From contig NZ_JADCUC010000002.1 in the NCBI RefSeq assembly GCF_016464365.1, positions 483,557-547,556 on the forward strand: a DNA stretch of 64,000 nt. Reading direction: 5' to 3'. The notes under the pieces are model-generated. The model was not told the origin of the DNA and ran no database searches. It saw nothing but the letters and a program-made list of their open reading frames with translations. Shown piece by piece: positions 50,954 to 60,257 of the stretch (position 1 is the stretch's first letter; each line of letters opens with the position of its first letter). Source of the DNA: Sandaracinobacteroides hominis. GTDB taxonomy: Bacteria; Pseudomonadota; Alphaproteobacteria; Sphingomonadales; Sphingomonadaceae. Position numbers and translations under genes: made by a program.

Positions 50954-51973
50954 ATGTCGGTCGCCTTCCCTCCGTTTCGTGTCGCCCCGTTTCGGCTTGC
51001 CCCGTTTCGCCTGGCCCGGTTTCGCCTGGCCCTGGGTCTTGCAATGGCCGCGCTGGCGCACCCCGTGCTGCTGGAGGCAGAGCCGGCCGCCGCCACCAGC
51101 CTGTACGCGCAGCCGAAATACGCGGCCTTCGTGGCCGTCGCCGACACCGGCGAGATCCTCTATTCCCGGCAGGCCGATACCCAGCGCTTCCCGGCTTCCA
51201 TCACCAAGGTGATGACGCTCTACATCGTCTTCGAGCAGCTGGCGGCCGGCAATATCCGCCTGGACGACCGCGTGACCGTTTCGAAGTTCGCTGCCAGCCA
51301 GCGGCCGTCCAAACTGGGGCTGAAGGCCGGCGAGACGCTGACCGTCGATCAGGCGATCCGCAGCCTTGCCACCAAGTCCGCCAACGATATCTCCGTTGCC
51401 CTTGCCGAGCATATTTCCGGCAGCGCCGACGCCTTTTCCCGGCTGATGACCAAGCGGGCGAAGGAACTGGGCATGGCGAACAGCCGCTTCGTGAACCCCA
51501 ACGGCCTGCCCGACAGCCGGCAGGTGACGACCGCGCGCGACATCTATATCCTGTCGCAGGCGACGATCCGCGATTTCCCGCAATATTACGGCTATTACGC
51601 CCAGCAGCAGTTCGTGTTCGGCAACCAGGTGCTGCCCAACCACAACCATCTGCTGCGGACGATGCCCGGCGTCGATGGCATCAAGACCGGCTTTACCAAC
51701 GCCGCCGGCTTCACGCTGGCGGCCTCTGCCGTGCGCGATGGCCGCCGGCTGATCGCCGTGGTGCTGGGCGGGCCTTCCCGCGTTGCCCGCGACAGCAATG
51801 TGGAAAGCCTGCTGTCGGCCGGTTTCACCGTCCTTGCCGCTCGCAATCGCGGCAGCCAGATCCAGGTGGCGGACCTGCTGGCAGAGCCCGGCGACCTCAA
51901 CGACAGGCTGCTGGAAACGCTGGTGGAGCAGGGCAGCGGCGAGCCCAGGGCCCGCAAGCTGACCAGCCGCTGA
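50954..51973 (+). CDS. D-alanyl-D-alanine carboxypeptidase (S11 family)
   Basis: 339 residues. Penicillin-binding motifs SxxK in SITKVM, SAN in KSANDIS and KTG in GIKTGFT. It trims the stem pentapeptides of peptidoglycan in the periplasm. The signal peptide is unusual: it contains four tandem units PFRVA-PFRLA-PFRLA-RFRLA encoded by a 15-bp DNA repeat at 50972-51031. The C-terminal PBP5 stalk domain seems short or absent. Divergent from lipB. Confidence 0.93.
   Translation: MSVAFPPFRVAPFRLAPFRLARFRLALGLAMAALAHPVLLEAEPAAATSLYAQPKYAAFVAVADTGEILYSRQADTQRFPASITKVMTLYIVFEQLAAGNIRLDDRVTVSKFAASQRPSKLGLKAGETLTVDQAIRSLATKSANDISVALAEHISGSADAFSRLMTKRAKELGMANSRFVNPNGLPDSRQVTTARDIYILSQATIRDFPQYYGYYAQQQFVFGNQVLPNHNHLLRTMPGVDGIKTGFTNAAGFTLAASAVRDGRRLIAVVLGGPSRVARDSNVESLLSAGFTVLAARNRGSQIQVADLLAEPGDLNDRLLETLVEQGSGEPRARKLTSR
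50972..51031 (+). repeat. 15-bp tandem repeat inside the carboxypeptidase signal peptide
   Basis: Four units of CCGTTTCGnnTnGCC type: 50972-50986, 50987-51001, 51002-51016, 51017-51031. Each unit encodes five residues, so copy-number change would keep the frame and alter only the n-region length. Confidence 0.9.
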
Positions 51974-52097
51974 GCGACTGCCCGCCGGGTGCCGGGAACC
52001 CACGGCAGAGTTTTTCCCGCACTGCACAAAACGGGCTTAACCTTCGGCTTCCGCTGCTTTACCAAGGCGGTGTGTATCGCTTGAACGGGAGGCAGGC

Positions 52098-53198
52098 ATG
52101 GCGAATTCCGGGGTTCAGAACGGTCTTACCCGCAAACAGATTTCGCGGCGCACGCTGCTGGCGGGGATGGGCGTTGCCGGCATCGGCTTTTCGCTGCAGG
52201 CCTGCGGTTCGGGCGGCGGCGGGGGCAGCGGCGAGAAGCTGAACTTCTACACCTGGGATACCTATATCGGCGAAACCACGCTGGCGGATTTCCAGAAGGC
52301 GTCCGGTGTCAAGGTGCAGACCAGCTTCTTCTCCACCAACGACGAGCTGTTTGCCAAGCTGCAGGCCGGCAACCCCGGCTATGACGTGATCGTCCCTTCG
52401 AACGAATTCGTCACCCGCATGCGGCAGGCGAACATGCTGCTGCCGCTGGACATGGCGCAGATCCCCAATGCAAAGAACATCGCGCCGGAATTCATGGGGC
52501 AGGATTATGATCCCGCGCCCAAGCACAGCCTGCCCTACACCTGGCTCGTCACGGGCATCGGCTATCGCAAATCCCGCGTGAACGGCGTGCCCGACAGCTG
52601 GAAGTGGCTGTACGACAGCGACCTGTACAAGGGCCGTATCGCGCTGCTTTCAGAGGCCGCCGACCTGATCCGCCTTGGCGCCAAATATCTGGGCAAGTCG
52701 CTGAACGGCATCGACGCCGCGACCGTGAAGCAGGTGGAGGAAATGCTGATACGGCAGAAGCCCAACATCAAGACCTTCCACGAGGACAATGGCCAGGACC
52801 TGCTGCTGGCCGGAGACGTCGACCTGGTGATGGAATTCAACGGCGACATCGCCCAGATCGCGGCCGAAGACCCCGACATCGGCTTTGTCGTGCCGAAGGA
52901 AGGCTCGCTTCTGAACGCCGACACGCTGGCCATCCCCAAGGGCGCGCCGCGCGTCGACCTGGCGCACAAGTTCATCAACTTCCTGCTGGATGCCGAAGCC
53001 GGCAAGGGGATCATCGAGACCATCCTGTATCCGACGCCAAACGTCGCTGCGAAGGCGCTGATGCCGGAAAGCTATCGCAGCAATCCGATCATCTTCCCGA
53101 CAGGCCCCGGCATGGATGCCAGCGAATGGGGCAAGTTCGAGGGCCCCGAACAGCAACGCCTGTTCGAGGAAGCCATCACCCGCGTGCGCGCGGCCTGA
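52098..53198 (+). CDS. polyamine ABC transporter, substrate-binding protein (PotD/PotF type)
   Basis: 366 residues. The N-terminus combines twin arginine (SRRTLLAGMG) with a lipobox-like LQACGSGG, so it may be Tat-exported and lipidated. The body (KLNFYTWDTYIGETTLADFQKASGVKVQTSFF) matches spermidine/putrescine-binding proteins. First gene of a potD-B-C-A set; binds the substrate in the periplasm. The exact polyamine is not clear. Confidence 0.92.
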   Translation: MANSGVQNGLTRKQISRRTLLAGMGVAGIGFSLQACGSGGGGGSGEKLNFYTWDTYIGETTLADFQKASGVKVQTSFFSTNDELFAKLQAGNPGYDVIVPSNEFVTRMRQANMLLPLDMAQIPNAKNIAPEFMGQDYDPAPKHSLPYTWLVTGIGYRKSRVNGVPDSWKWLYDSDLYKGRIALLSEAADLIRLGAKYLGKSLNGIDAATVKQVEEMLIRQKPNIKTFHEDNGQDLLLAGDVDLVMEFNGDIAQIAAEDPDIGFVVPKEGSLLNADTLAIPKGAPRVDLAHKFINFLLDAEAGKGIIETILYPTPNVAAKALMPESYRSNPIIFPTGPGMDASEWGKFEGPEQQRLFEEAITRVRAA

Positions 53199-53240
53199 TG
53201 CAGGTTCAGCCGGGGGGCTCGTAGGCAGGGGGGTGGGGGC

Positions 53241-54110
53241 ATGCAGGGCGAAATAGACTGGAAGCGCAGCAAGTCCGGCCTCGCCGGGCTGCTGGGGCCG
53301 CCGCTGTTCTGGTTCATCCTGTTTTTCGCCGTGCCGATGGCGGTCGTCTGGGCCTATAGCTTTGGCACCAATGTCGGGATCGCCGACATCGAGATTTCCG
53401 GCACCTTCGCCAACTATGCCCGCGTACTGGAGCCGCTGTACCTTGGCATCCTCGCGAAATCCCTTGCCTTTGCCGCGCTCGCCACGCTCATCTGCCTTGT
53501 CGTCGGCTTCCCGGTCGCGCTTGCGATCAGCTTCGCGCCGCCCGGATTGAAGACCTGGCTGCTGATCGGGGTGATGCTGCCCTTCTGGACCAATCTGCTG
53601 ATCCGCACCTACGCCCTCATCGCCCTGCTGCGCGACGAGGGGTTGATCAACCAGTCGCTGTCGCTGGCGTTCGGCTGGGCCGGCTTCGAGCCGATGCAGA
53701 TGATGAACACGAATTTCGCCGTGATGGTTGGCCTTGTGTATGTGCACCTGCCGTTCACGGTGCTGCCGCTCTACGCCGCGCTCGATCGGCTGGACCGATC
53801 GCTGCTGGAGGCCAGCCTCGACCTCGGCGCCGGGCATCTGCGCACCATCTGGAACATCGTCATTCCGCTTGCCGGCGTCGGCATCGCATCGGCCGTGCTG
53901 CTGACCTTCATCCCGGTGCTGGGCAGCTATCTGCAGCCCGACCTGTTGGGAGGGCCCGACAGCCAGATGATCGCCAACGTGATCGAGCGCCAGTTCAAGC
54001 GCGCCAACGACTGGCCGTTCGGCGCCGCGCTTGCCTTCATGCTGATGTATCTGACCTTCTTCGGCATCGCCCTGCAGTCCCTTCTGAAGAAGAAGGAGCG
54101 GACGGAATGA
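53241..54110 (+). CDS. polyamine ABC transporter permease (PotB type)
   Basis: 289 residues with six or so transmembrane helices. The EAA loop (LLEASLDLGAGHLRTIWNIVIPLAGVG) that contacts the ATPase is present. Together with PotC it forms the membrane channel. It begins 42 bp after the binding-protein gene, and its stop overlaps the next start (ATGA). Confidence 0.93.
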   Translation: MQGEIDWKRSKSGLAGLLGPPLFWFILFFAVPMAVVWAYSFGTNVGIADIEISGTFANYARVLEPLYLGILAKSLAFAALATLICLVVGFPVALAISFAPPGLKTWLLIGVMLPFWTNLLIRTYALIALLRDEGLINQSLSLAFGWAGFEPMQMMNTNFAVMVGLVYVHLPFTVLPLYAALDRLDRSLLEASLDLGAGHLRTIWNIVIPLAGVGIASAVLLTFIPVLGSYLQPDLLGGPDSQMIANVIERQFKRANDWPFGAALAFMLMYLTFFGIALQSLLKKKERTE

Positions 54111-54937
54111 AGGAACCGAAAGCGCTTCTGGATTATGCCCGCAGCTGGCCGCTGCGCCTGTGGATGGGGGCCGTCGGCCTGTTCCTCTATCTGCCGCTCG
54201 CGGTGCTGATCGTGATGAGCTTCAACGACAGCCGCCGGACGACGAAATGGCAGGGCTTCACCTTCGACTGGTATGGCAAGGTGTTTCAGGACACCGAGCT
54301 GATGGGGGCGCTGGGCAATTCGCTTACCATCGCCGCCTTTTCCACCGTCATCAGCCTCATCCTCGGCACGCTGGCGGCGATTGCGCTGTGGCGCTTCCGC
54401 TTTCCCGGCCGCACCCTCGTCGACGGCAGCTTCTCGCTGCCCATTGTCGTCCCGGAAATCTGCATGGGGGTGGCGCTGCTGATCTTCTTTGCGCGCATCC
54501 TGCCCTGGCCCGGCGGCATGGTCTGGCCGCTGTCGCTGGGGGCGATCATCATCTCCCACGTCGCCTTCAGCTTTCCCTTCGTCGCGGTCGTCGTTCGCGC
54601 CCGGCTGGAAAGTTTCGACCGCTCCATGGAGGAGGCCGCGCGCGACCTCGGCGCCAGCGAATGGCAGGCGCTCAGGGATGTCGTGGTCCCGCACCTGCAG
54701 CCGGCGCTGCTGGCGGGCGCGCTGCTGGCGTTCACCCTGAGCCTCGACGATTTCGTCATCACCTTCTTCACGGCAGGGCCGGATACCGTCACCTTCCCGG
54801 TGAAGGTCTATTCGATGGTGCGCTTCTCGGTCTCGCCGAAGGTGAACGCCATCTCCACGCTGCTCCTCGTCTTCACCGTCCTCCTCACCTTCATCGCGCT
54901 GCGCCTGCAGGCGAAAGCCGAAGCGGAAAAATCATGA
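54107..54937 (+). CDS. polyamine ABC transporter permease (PotC type)
   Basis: 276 residues, six transmembrane helices. The EAA loop is SMEEAARDLGASEWQALRDVVVPHLQP. The early motif VLIVMSFNDSRRTTKWQGFTFDWY is typical of PotC and related permeases. Overlaps the PotB stop and the PotA start by 4 bp each, so all are translationally coupled. Confidence 0.93.
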   Translation: MKEPKALLDYARSWPLRLWMGAVGLFLYLPLAVLIVMSFNDSRRTTKWQGFTFDWYGKVFQDTELMGALGNSLTIAAFSTVISLILGTLAAIALWRFRFPGRTLVDGSFSLPIVVPEICMGVALLIFFARILPWPGGMVWPLSLGAIIISHVAFSFPFVAVVVRARLESFDRSMEEAARDLGASEWQALRDVVVPHLQPALLAGALLAFTLSLDDFVITFFTAGPDTVTFPVKVYSMVRFSVSPKVNAISTLLLVFTVLLTFIALRLQAKAEAEKS

Positions 54938-56085
54938 CCCAGCCGGCCGCAAAGCCCGTCATCATCGAGTTCCGCAACATCACCAAGCGCTTCGGCCCGG
55001 TGGTGGCGGTGGATAATGTCAGCCTCGCCATAACCGAAGGCGAGTTCTTCGCGCTGCTGGGACCATCGGGCTGCGGCAAGACGACGTTGCTGCGCATGCT
55101 GGCGGGGTTTGAAACGCCGACGTCGGGCCAGATCCTGATCGACGGCAAGGACATCACCCGCGAGCCGCCCAACAAGCGGCCGGTGAACATGGTGTTCCAG
55201 AACTATGCGGTGTTTCCGCACCTCTCGGTCCGCCACAACATCGAATATGGGCTGAAGATGGAGGGCGTCGGCGCCGATGAGCGCCGCGACCGGGCCGAAG
55301 CGGCGCTGAGCCTGGTGCAGCTGGAAGGCTATGGCGAGCGCATGCCCGACCAGCTCTCGGGCGGCCAGCGCCAGCGCGTTGCCCTGGCGCGCGCCATCGT
55401 CAAGCGGCCGCGCGTGCTGCTGCTGGACGAGCCGCTGTCGGCGCTCGACGCCAAGCTGCGCGAGGAACTGCGCTTCGAGATGTCGGCGCTGCAGGACAAG
55501 CTGGGCATCACCTTCGTGATGGTCACCCACGATCAGGACGAAGCGCTGGCGCTCGCCAGCCGCTGTGCGGTGATGCACAAGGGCTCGCTGATGCAGGTGG
55601 CGACGCCGGCAGACCTCTATGAATTCCCTGCCACCCGGCTGGTGGCCGACTTCATCGGCAGCGTGAACCTGTTCGAAGGCCGCGTCCTTGCCGAAGAGGC
55701 CGACCACGCCGAAATCGAACTCCCCGAACTCGGCATCAAGGCCTGGCTGGACCACGGCACCGGATCGTCGGAAACGCTGCAGATCTGGCTGGCGCTGCGC
55801 CCGGAAAAGGTGGAGCTGCACAAAAGAAGCAACGGCGAAGGCCCGCCCACGCTGGAGGGAACGCCCGCCGGCTATAATGTGGTGAAGGGCACCATTCTCG
55901 ACATCGCCTATCTTGGCTCGGAATCGGTGTTCGACATCCGGCTGGAGGCGCCCGAAGGCCGCGAGCCCAAGCGCATCCGCGTCATCCGCCCCAATCTCAC
56001 CCGCTGGGACCAGGAAGATTTCACCTGGGACGAAAATGTATGGGTTGGCTGGCACGCCGAGGGAGCGCATGTGCTGCTCGCATGA
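54934..56085 (+). CDS. polyamine ABC transporter ATP-binding protein (PotA type)
   Basis: 383 residues. Walker A GPSGCGKTT, signature LSGGQRQRVALARAI, Walker B VLLLDEPLSALD and the switch His in VTHDQDEALA. A C-terminal TOBE-type regulatory domain follows residue 240. Powers import through the two permeases. Its stop overlaps the start of the following hydrolase gene by 4 bp. Confidence 0.95.
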   Translation: MTQPAAKPVIIEFRNITKRFGPVVAVDNVSLAITEGEFFALLGPSGCGKTTLLRMLAGFETPTSGQILIDGKDITREPPNKRPVNMVFQNYAVFPHLSVRHNIEYGLKMEGVGADERRDRAEAALSLVQLEGYGERMPDQLSGGQRQRVALARAIVKRPRVLLLDEPLSALDAKLREELRFEMSALQDKLGITFVMVTHDQDEALALASRCAVMHKGSLMQVATPADLYEFPATRLVADFIGSVNLFEGRVLAEEADHAEIELPELGIKAWLDHGTGSSETLQIWLALRPEKVELHKRSNGEGPPTLEGTPAGYNVVKGTILDIAYLGSESVFDIRLEAPEGREPKRIRVIRPNLTRWDQEDFTWDENVWVGWHAEGAHVLLA

Positions 56086-56930
56086 CGCCTGACGAGATTT
56101 TCATCGACCTGCCGGAAGGTCGTGTTTTCACGCTGCAATGGGGGGAGGGGCCGCTGCTGGTCTTTGCCCACGCGACGGGCATGTGCGCCCGTACCTATCT
56201 GCAGCTGCTGGAGCCGCTGGGCGCGCACTATCGCATCGTCGCCTTCGATGCGCGCGGCCATGGCCGCACCACGCTGCCCGCCGATCCGGCCGACATTCCG
56301 TTCGACTGGAAGATCTACCGTCGCGATATCGTCGCGCTGGTCGATGCATTGGGCGGCGGCCCCGTCCGCCTCGCCGGCCACAGCTTCGGCGCCACCTCTG
56401 CCTTCGAGGCGGCGGTCGACAACCCCGGACTTGCCAGCTCGGTGTTGCTGATCGACCCGCCCTTCATCCCCTTCGAGCAGGCCGAAGTCTATCGCAACAA
56501 CCCGTCCGCCCCGCACCCTATGGCCGAACAGGCCGCCCGCCGCCGCAGCCATTTCGCCAGCCGCGAGGCGGCGTTCAACGCCTATCACGGGCGCGGCGTC
56601 TTCGCCGGCTGGCCCGACCGCGCGCTCCACGACTATCTGGAGGGCGGCCTGCTGCCCGACGAAAGCGGCGTCCATCTCGCCTGCCCCCCGGCATGGGAGG
56701 CCAACAGCTTCCGCGGCGTCAGCACCACCATGCAGCAAAGCATGGAAAACTGCCGCCTTCCCTTCACCCTCTTAGGCGCCGGATTCGGCAGCCCGATGGC
56801 GTCAGCAGGCGAAGCCGAAATCCGGCGCCTCCACCCCCAGGCAAGGATCGAGCGCTTCCCCGGCACCGGCCACTTCCTGCCGGTTACCCACCCCGATCTG
56901 GTGCGGCCCTATTTCCTGCAGATGCCCTAG
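56082..56930 (+). CDS. alpha/beta hydrolase
   Basis: 282 residues starting at ATG 56082. Motifs LVFAHATGMCART (oxyanion region), IVAFDARGHGRT and the nucleophile elbow AGHSFGATSA; a late Asp region and the catalytic His in GTGHFLPVTHP. Substrate unknown. It is coupled to potA by a 4-bp overlap, but no functional link with polyamines is known. Convergent overlap of 4 bp with the methyltransferase gene. Confidence 0.9.
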   Translation: MTPDEIFIDLPEGRVFTLQWGEGPLLVFAHATGMCARTYLQLLEPLGAHYRIVAFDARGHGRTTLPADPADIPFDWKIYRRDIVALVDALGGGPVRLAGHSFGATSAFEAAVDNPGLASSVLLIDPPFIPFEQAEVYRNNPSAPHPMAEQAARRRSHFASREAAFNAYHGRGVFAGWPDRALHDYLEGGLLPDESGVHLACPPAWEANSFRGVSTTMQQSMENCRLPFTLLGAGFGSPMASAGEAEIRRLHPQARIERFPGTGHFLPVTHPDLVRPYFLQMP

Positions 56931-57691
56931 GCGGCGCGGCCCGACAGATAGAGGATCTGCACGTCCACCGGCACCTTGCCGTCGGCGTCTGCCCCTTCGG
57001 CAAACGCGGCCTCTGCCGCCGCCCAGCGCCGAGGCGTGGTCAGCCCGCGCGCGCGGCCGTTCAGCCAGCCGGAATCGCCATGTGCCCGCACATCGCGCGC
57101 CAGATCGGCCAGGCTGCGGTAGCGCAGGGTCAGCGTCTCCACCTCTGCCACCGGCTCCACGAAGCCGGCGCGCTGCAGCAATCCCGCCGCTTCGGCCGGA
57201 TCGACCGTCGGCCCCAGCCGCGCCGGCACGCCGCCGCCTGCTGCGACATCCGCCTGCAGGAACGCCTCGCGTACGGCCGCCAGCGAGAAGCCCGCCGGCA
57301 GCGCCGCCTGAAACCGCCCGCCGGGCAGAAGCGCCCGCCGCGCCAGCAGCAGCGCGCCGGGCAGGTCGTTCACGCCGTGCAGCGTCATCATCGCCGTCAC
57401 CCGGGCAAAGCTCGCATCGTCGAAATGCCGCGCGTCCTCTTCCCCCGCCGTCCCGCCATAGCGCGCGGCCAGCAGCGGCGACGGATCCATCCCCGCCACA
57501 TGCGGGGCCGGCGGGTGCAGCAGACCGATCACCAGCTCCGGCCCGTCGGGCGCCTCGCCCAGCAAGTCCCGCCGCGCCGCCAGTTCATCGGCGACATGCG
57601 CCAGCACCTGCCCGCGCCCGGCGATCAAGCCGGCCGCACGATCCCGCGCATGCTGCCGGGCGGATACATCGAAAGGGACAAATTGCTGCAT
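56927..57691 (-). CDS. SAM-dependent methyltransferase-like protein (BioC/NDUFAF5-like)
   Basis: 254 residues. Starts MQQFVPFDVSARQHARDRAAG, like the NDUFAF5 relatives found next to comF in alphaproteobacteria. The methyltransferase fold is partly degenerate: no clear GxGxG loop is seen, but LLARRALLPGGRFQAALPAG corresponds to the post-motif helix and strand of such enzymes. Complex I assembly factors of this family hydroxylate or methylate arginine; the role here is an inference from the neighbourhood. Divergent from comF. Confidence 0.75.
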   Translation of the reverse strand: MQQFVPFDVSARQHARDRAAGLIAGRGQVLAHVADELAARRDLLGEAPDGPELVIGLLHPPAPHVAGMDPSPLLAARYGGTAGEEDARHFDDASFARVTAMMTLHGVNDLPGALLLARRALLPGGRFQAALPAGFSLAAVREAFLQADVAAGGGVPARLGPTVDPAEAAGLLQRAGFVEPVAEVETLTLRYRSLADLARDVRAHGDSGWLNGRARGLTTPRRWAAAEAAFAEGADADGKVPVDVQILYLSGRAA

Positions 57692-57726
57692 AGGCTGTTC
57701 CGGAATCCGCGTGCTAGCGTGGCGCA

Positions 57727-58515
57727 ATGGCTGCAACCACCGCACTTGTCGAGCTAGCCCGTCGCCCGTTCAACGCGCTGGTAGACCTGCTGATGCCGCC
57801 CGCCTGCATGGTCTGCAAGGCCGAGGTGGCAACGCCCGGCAGCCTCTGCGCGGAGTGCTGGTCGGCGCTGCCCGCGATCGAGGGCGCCCGCTGCCAGCAG
57901 TGCAGCATACCGCTGCCGATCCAGTGGCAGGCCGAAAGCCATTGCCTTTCCTGCATCGCAGAGCCGCCGGCCTTCGATACGGCGCACGCCCCCTTCCTGT
58001 ATGAAGGCCCGTCCCGCCAGCTCGTCCTGGGCCTGAAGAACGGCAAGGAAGCCTGGGCCCCGCACATGGCGGCGGCGATGCTGCGCGCCGCGCCGGAAAC
58101 GCCGCCCGACGCCATCGTCGTTCCCGTCCCGCTCCACCGCTGGCGGCTGATGGAACGCGGCTATAACCAGTCGCTGCTGCTCGCCCGAGAGATCGCCCGG
58201 CAAACCGGCGCCACCCTTGCCATCGACAGCCTGATCCGGGTGAAATCCACCCCCCGCACGCGCGGCATGAATCGCCGCCAGCGCGAGCGGAACGTCTCTG
58301 GCGCCTTCCGGGCGTCCGGGGTGCCGACGGGCGCGCGCATCCTGCTGGTCGACGATGTCATCACCACCGGCGCCACCGCCTCGGCTTGCGCCCGCGTGCT
58401 GAAGCGGGCCGGCGCGGCAACGGTGAGCCTGTTAACCTACGCCCGGGTTGCAGCGACCGACGCAAAGCCATATCCTCCTCTTTCGCGCAGTCAGGACGAA
58501 CATGGCCAAGGTTGA
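57727..58515 (+). CDS. ComF family phosphoribosyltransferase-like protein
   Basis: 262 residues. A Cys-rich zinc-binding N-terminus (PACMVCKAEVATPGSLCAECW, then CQQCSIPLP) precedes a PRTase domain with LLVDDVITTGATASAC. In competent bacteria ComF helps DNA uptake; in others the role is unclear. The end overlaps the glutaredoxin gene start by 14 bp. Confidence 0.93.
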   Translation: MAATTALVELARRPFNALVDLLMPPACMVCKAEVATPGSLCAECWSALPAIEGARCQQCSIPLPIQWQAESHCLSCIAEPPAFDTAHAPFLYEGPSRQLVLGLKNGKEAWAPHMAAAMLRAAPETPPDAIVVPVPLHRWRLMERGYNQSLLLAREIARQTGATLAIDSLIRVKSTPRTRGMNRRQRERNVSGAFRASGVPTGARILLVDDVITTGATASACARVLKRAGAATVSLLTYARVAATDAKPYPPLSRSQDEHGQG

Positions 58516-58759
58516 AGTCTACACGAAATTTCTCTGCCCCTACTGCACGCGGGCAAAGTCGTTGCTCAAATCCAAGGGCGTCGATTTCGAGGAGTATGAC
58601 ATCAGCATGGGCGGCCCCAGGCGTACCGAGATGCTGGAGCGCGCGCATGGCCGCACCACCGTGCCGCAGATCTTCATCGACGATCGCCACATCGGCGGCT
58701 CCGACGATCTCGCCGCCCTTGAACGGGACGGCGGGCTGGATTCGCTGCTGGCCGCATGA
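58502..58759 (+). CDS. grxC: glutaredoxin 3
   Basis: 85 residues with the dithiol site CPYC, TVPQIFID cis-Pro loop and GGSDDLAALE. Reduces disulfides with glutathione in the cytosol. Start ATG 58502 (MAKVEVYTKFLCPYC). The stop overlaps the next start (ATGA), and the arrangement comF-grxC-nitrilase-DUF1178 is conserved in many alphaproteobacteria. Confidence 0.95.
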   Translation: MAKVEVYTKFLCPYCTRAKSLLKSKGVDFEEYDISMGGPRRTEMLERAHGRTTVPQIFIDDRHIGGSDDLAALERDGGLDSLLAA

Positions 58760-59595
58760 TCAAGGCTGGACTGGTCCAGACCCGCACCGGTCTGGACCCG
58801 CAGAAAAATGCAGCGGACCTCGCCGAAGCCGCTGAAAAGCTGGCGGTTGCCGGCGCCGACATCATCTTCACGCCGGAAATGTGCGGCGTGCTTGATCGCA
58901 ACACCGCCCGGCTGAAGGCTGCTGCCACCAGCGAGGCGCTGGACCCCGCCATTGCCGCGCTGTCCGCCGTCGCAAGCCGCCATGCGACCCCGATCGCCAT
59001 CGGTTCGCTCGCCATCCGGGATGAAACGGCCAGCGCAGACCGCCTCGCCAACCGCAGCATCGTCCTGGGCGCGGATGGCCGGATCGTCGCCCGCTACGAC
59101 AAGATGCACCTGTTCGACGTCGATCTGCCGAACGGAGATCGGTATCGCGAATCCGCGAGCTTCCTGTCCGGCGAGCGGGTGCAGCTTGTGGACTTTCCGT
59201 GGGGGCGCCTTGGCCTTACCATCTGCTACGATCTGCGATTCCCGCAGCTGCACAACGCGCTGGCGATGGCCGGTGCGCAGGTGATCGCCCAACCCGCCGC
59301 CTTCACCCGCCCCACCGGCGAAGCGCACTGGCATGTGCTGCTGCGCGCCCGCGCCATCGAAACCGGCGCGTTCCTCGTCGCCGCCGCGCAATCCGGCCTG
59401 CACGCGGACGGCCGCGAAACCTATGGCCACAGCCTTGTCGTCGATCCGTGGGGCAAGGTGCTGCTGGATATGGGCGAGGAACCGGGTACCGCCATCGTGG
59501 AGCTGAATCTGGACGAGGTGGCCGACGCCCGCGCCCGCATTCCGAACCTGCGCCACGCCCGCCCGCTGGCCGGCGCGGAAGTGGCGCAGGCATGA
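58756..59595 (+). CDS. carbon-nitrogen hydrolase (nitrilase superfamily, Nit1-like)
   Basis: 279 residues. The Glu-Lys-Cys triad is visible: Glu in IIFTPEM, Lys in YDKMHLFD, Cys in LTICYDLRFPQ. Close relatives hydrolyse deaminated glutathione, which fits the neighbouring glutaredoxin. Cytosolic. Start overlaps the glutaredoxin stop, and its stop overlaps the DUF1178 start. Confidence 0.93.
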   Translation: MIKAGLVQTRTGLDPQKNAADLAEAAEKLAVAGADIIFTPEMCGVLDRNTARLKAAATSEALDPAIAALSAVASRHATPIAIGSLAIRDETASADRLANRSIVLGADGRIVARYDKMHLFDVDLPNGDRYRESASFLSGERVQLVDFPWGRLGLTICYDLRFPQLHNALAMAGAQVIAQPAAFTRPTGEAHWHVLLRARAIETGAFLVAAAQSGLHADGRETYGHSLVVDPWGKVLLDMGEEPGTAIVELNLDEVADARARIPNLRHARPLAGAEVAQA

Positions 59596-60026
59596 TCGTC
59601 TTCGACCTGAAATGCAGCCGCGAACATGTGTTCGAGGCCTGGTTCGACAGCAGCAGCGCCTTCGAAACGCAAAAGGCGCAGGGTTTTGTCGAATGCCCGA
59701 TATGCGGCTGCCGCGAAATTACCAAGGCGGTGATGGCGCCGGCGGTGCCCGCCAAGGGTAACCAGCAGCCCAGCGACGCCGACCGCAAGGAACAGCTGCG
59801 CCGTCTCGCCGCCTATCAGGCCGAAGTCGAAAGCCGCTGCGACTATGTCGGCACCAGCTTCGTCTCCGAAGCCCGCGCCCGCGCCGGCAAGCCCGAGAGC
59901 AAGGCAGGTGAAGCAACGCGCGGCATCATCGGCGAAGCGAGCATCTCCGACGCGATGGCGCTGGTTTCGGAAGGCATAGAAATCGCCCCGCTCCCGTTCC
60001 GCATCCGCCAGAAGGCCGACGCCTGA
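59592..60026 (+). CDS. DUF1178 family protein
   Basis: 144 residues. N-terminal FDLKCSREHVFEAWF and the zinc-like CPICGCREITKAVMAP motif, then a charged linker and a C-terminal YVGTSFVSEARA segment, all typical for DUF1178. No known activity. Last gene of the comF-grxC-nitrilase run; the tRNA-Arg gene starts 40 bp downstream. Confidence 0.92.
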   Translation: MIVFDLKCSREHVFEAWFDSSSAFETQKAQGFVECPICGCREITKAVMAPAVPAKGNQQPSDADRKEQLRRLAAYQAEVESRCDYVGTSFVSEARARAGKPESKAGEATRGIIGEASISDAMALVSEGIEIAPLPFRIRQKADA

Positions 60027-60066
60027 GCTTGCGATTTCCCCGGCAATGCAGCATGGCGCGCTGGCT

Positions 60067-60143
60067 GGTCCCGTAGCTCAGCAGGATAGAGCGGCAGTTT
60101 CCTAAACTGTAGGCCACTGGTTCGAATCCAGTCGGGATCACCA
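60067..60143 (+). tRNA. tRNA-Arg (anticodon CCT)
   Basis: 77 nt with CCA encoded. Acceptor GGTCCCG pairs with CGGGATC; anticodon stem GCAGT / ACTGT with loop TTCCTAA gives CCT; T arm GGTTCGAATCC. Reads AGG codons. Downstream DNA switches to IS remnants and AT-rich sequence. Confidence 0.95.
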
Positions 60144-60257
60144 CCCTTTGTCATTGTCGAAACCCGTCTAAACTGACTCGATAACCAGCCAATAGCGATT
60201 CATGATAAACTCAGCCGCATTTATGCTGCATTGCGGCATGGCAATTTTTCATGGCCG

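Noticed and set aside
52098..56085. Assigning the ABC transporter to spermidine or to putrescine specifically
   Set aside because: The binding-protein residues that decide specificity cannot be judged without an alignment; only the polyamine-type family is supported.
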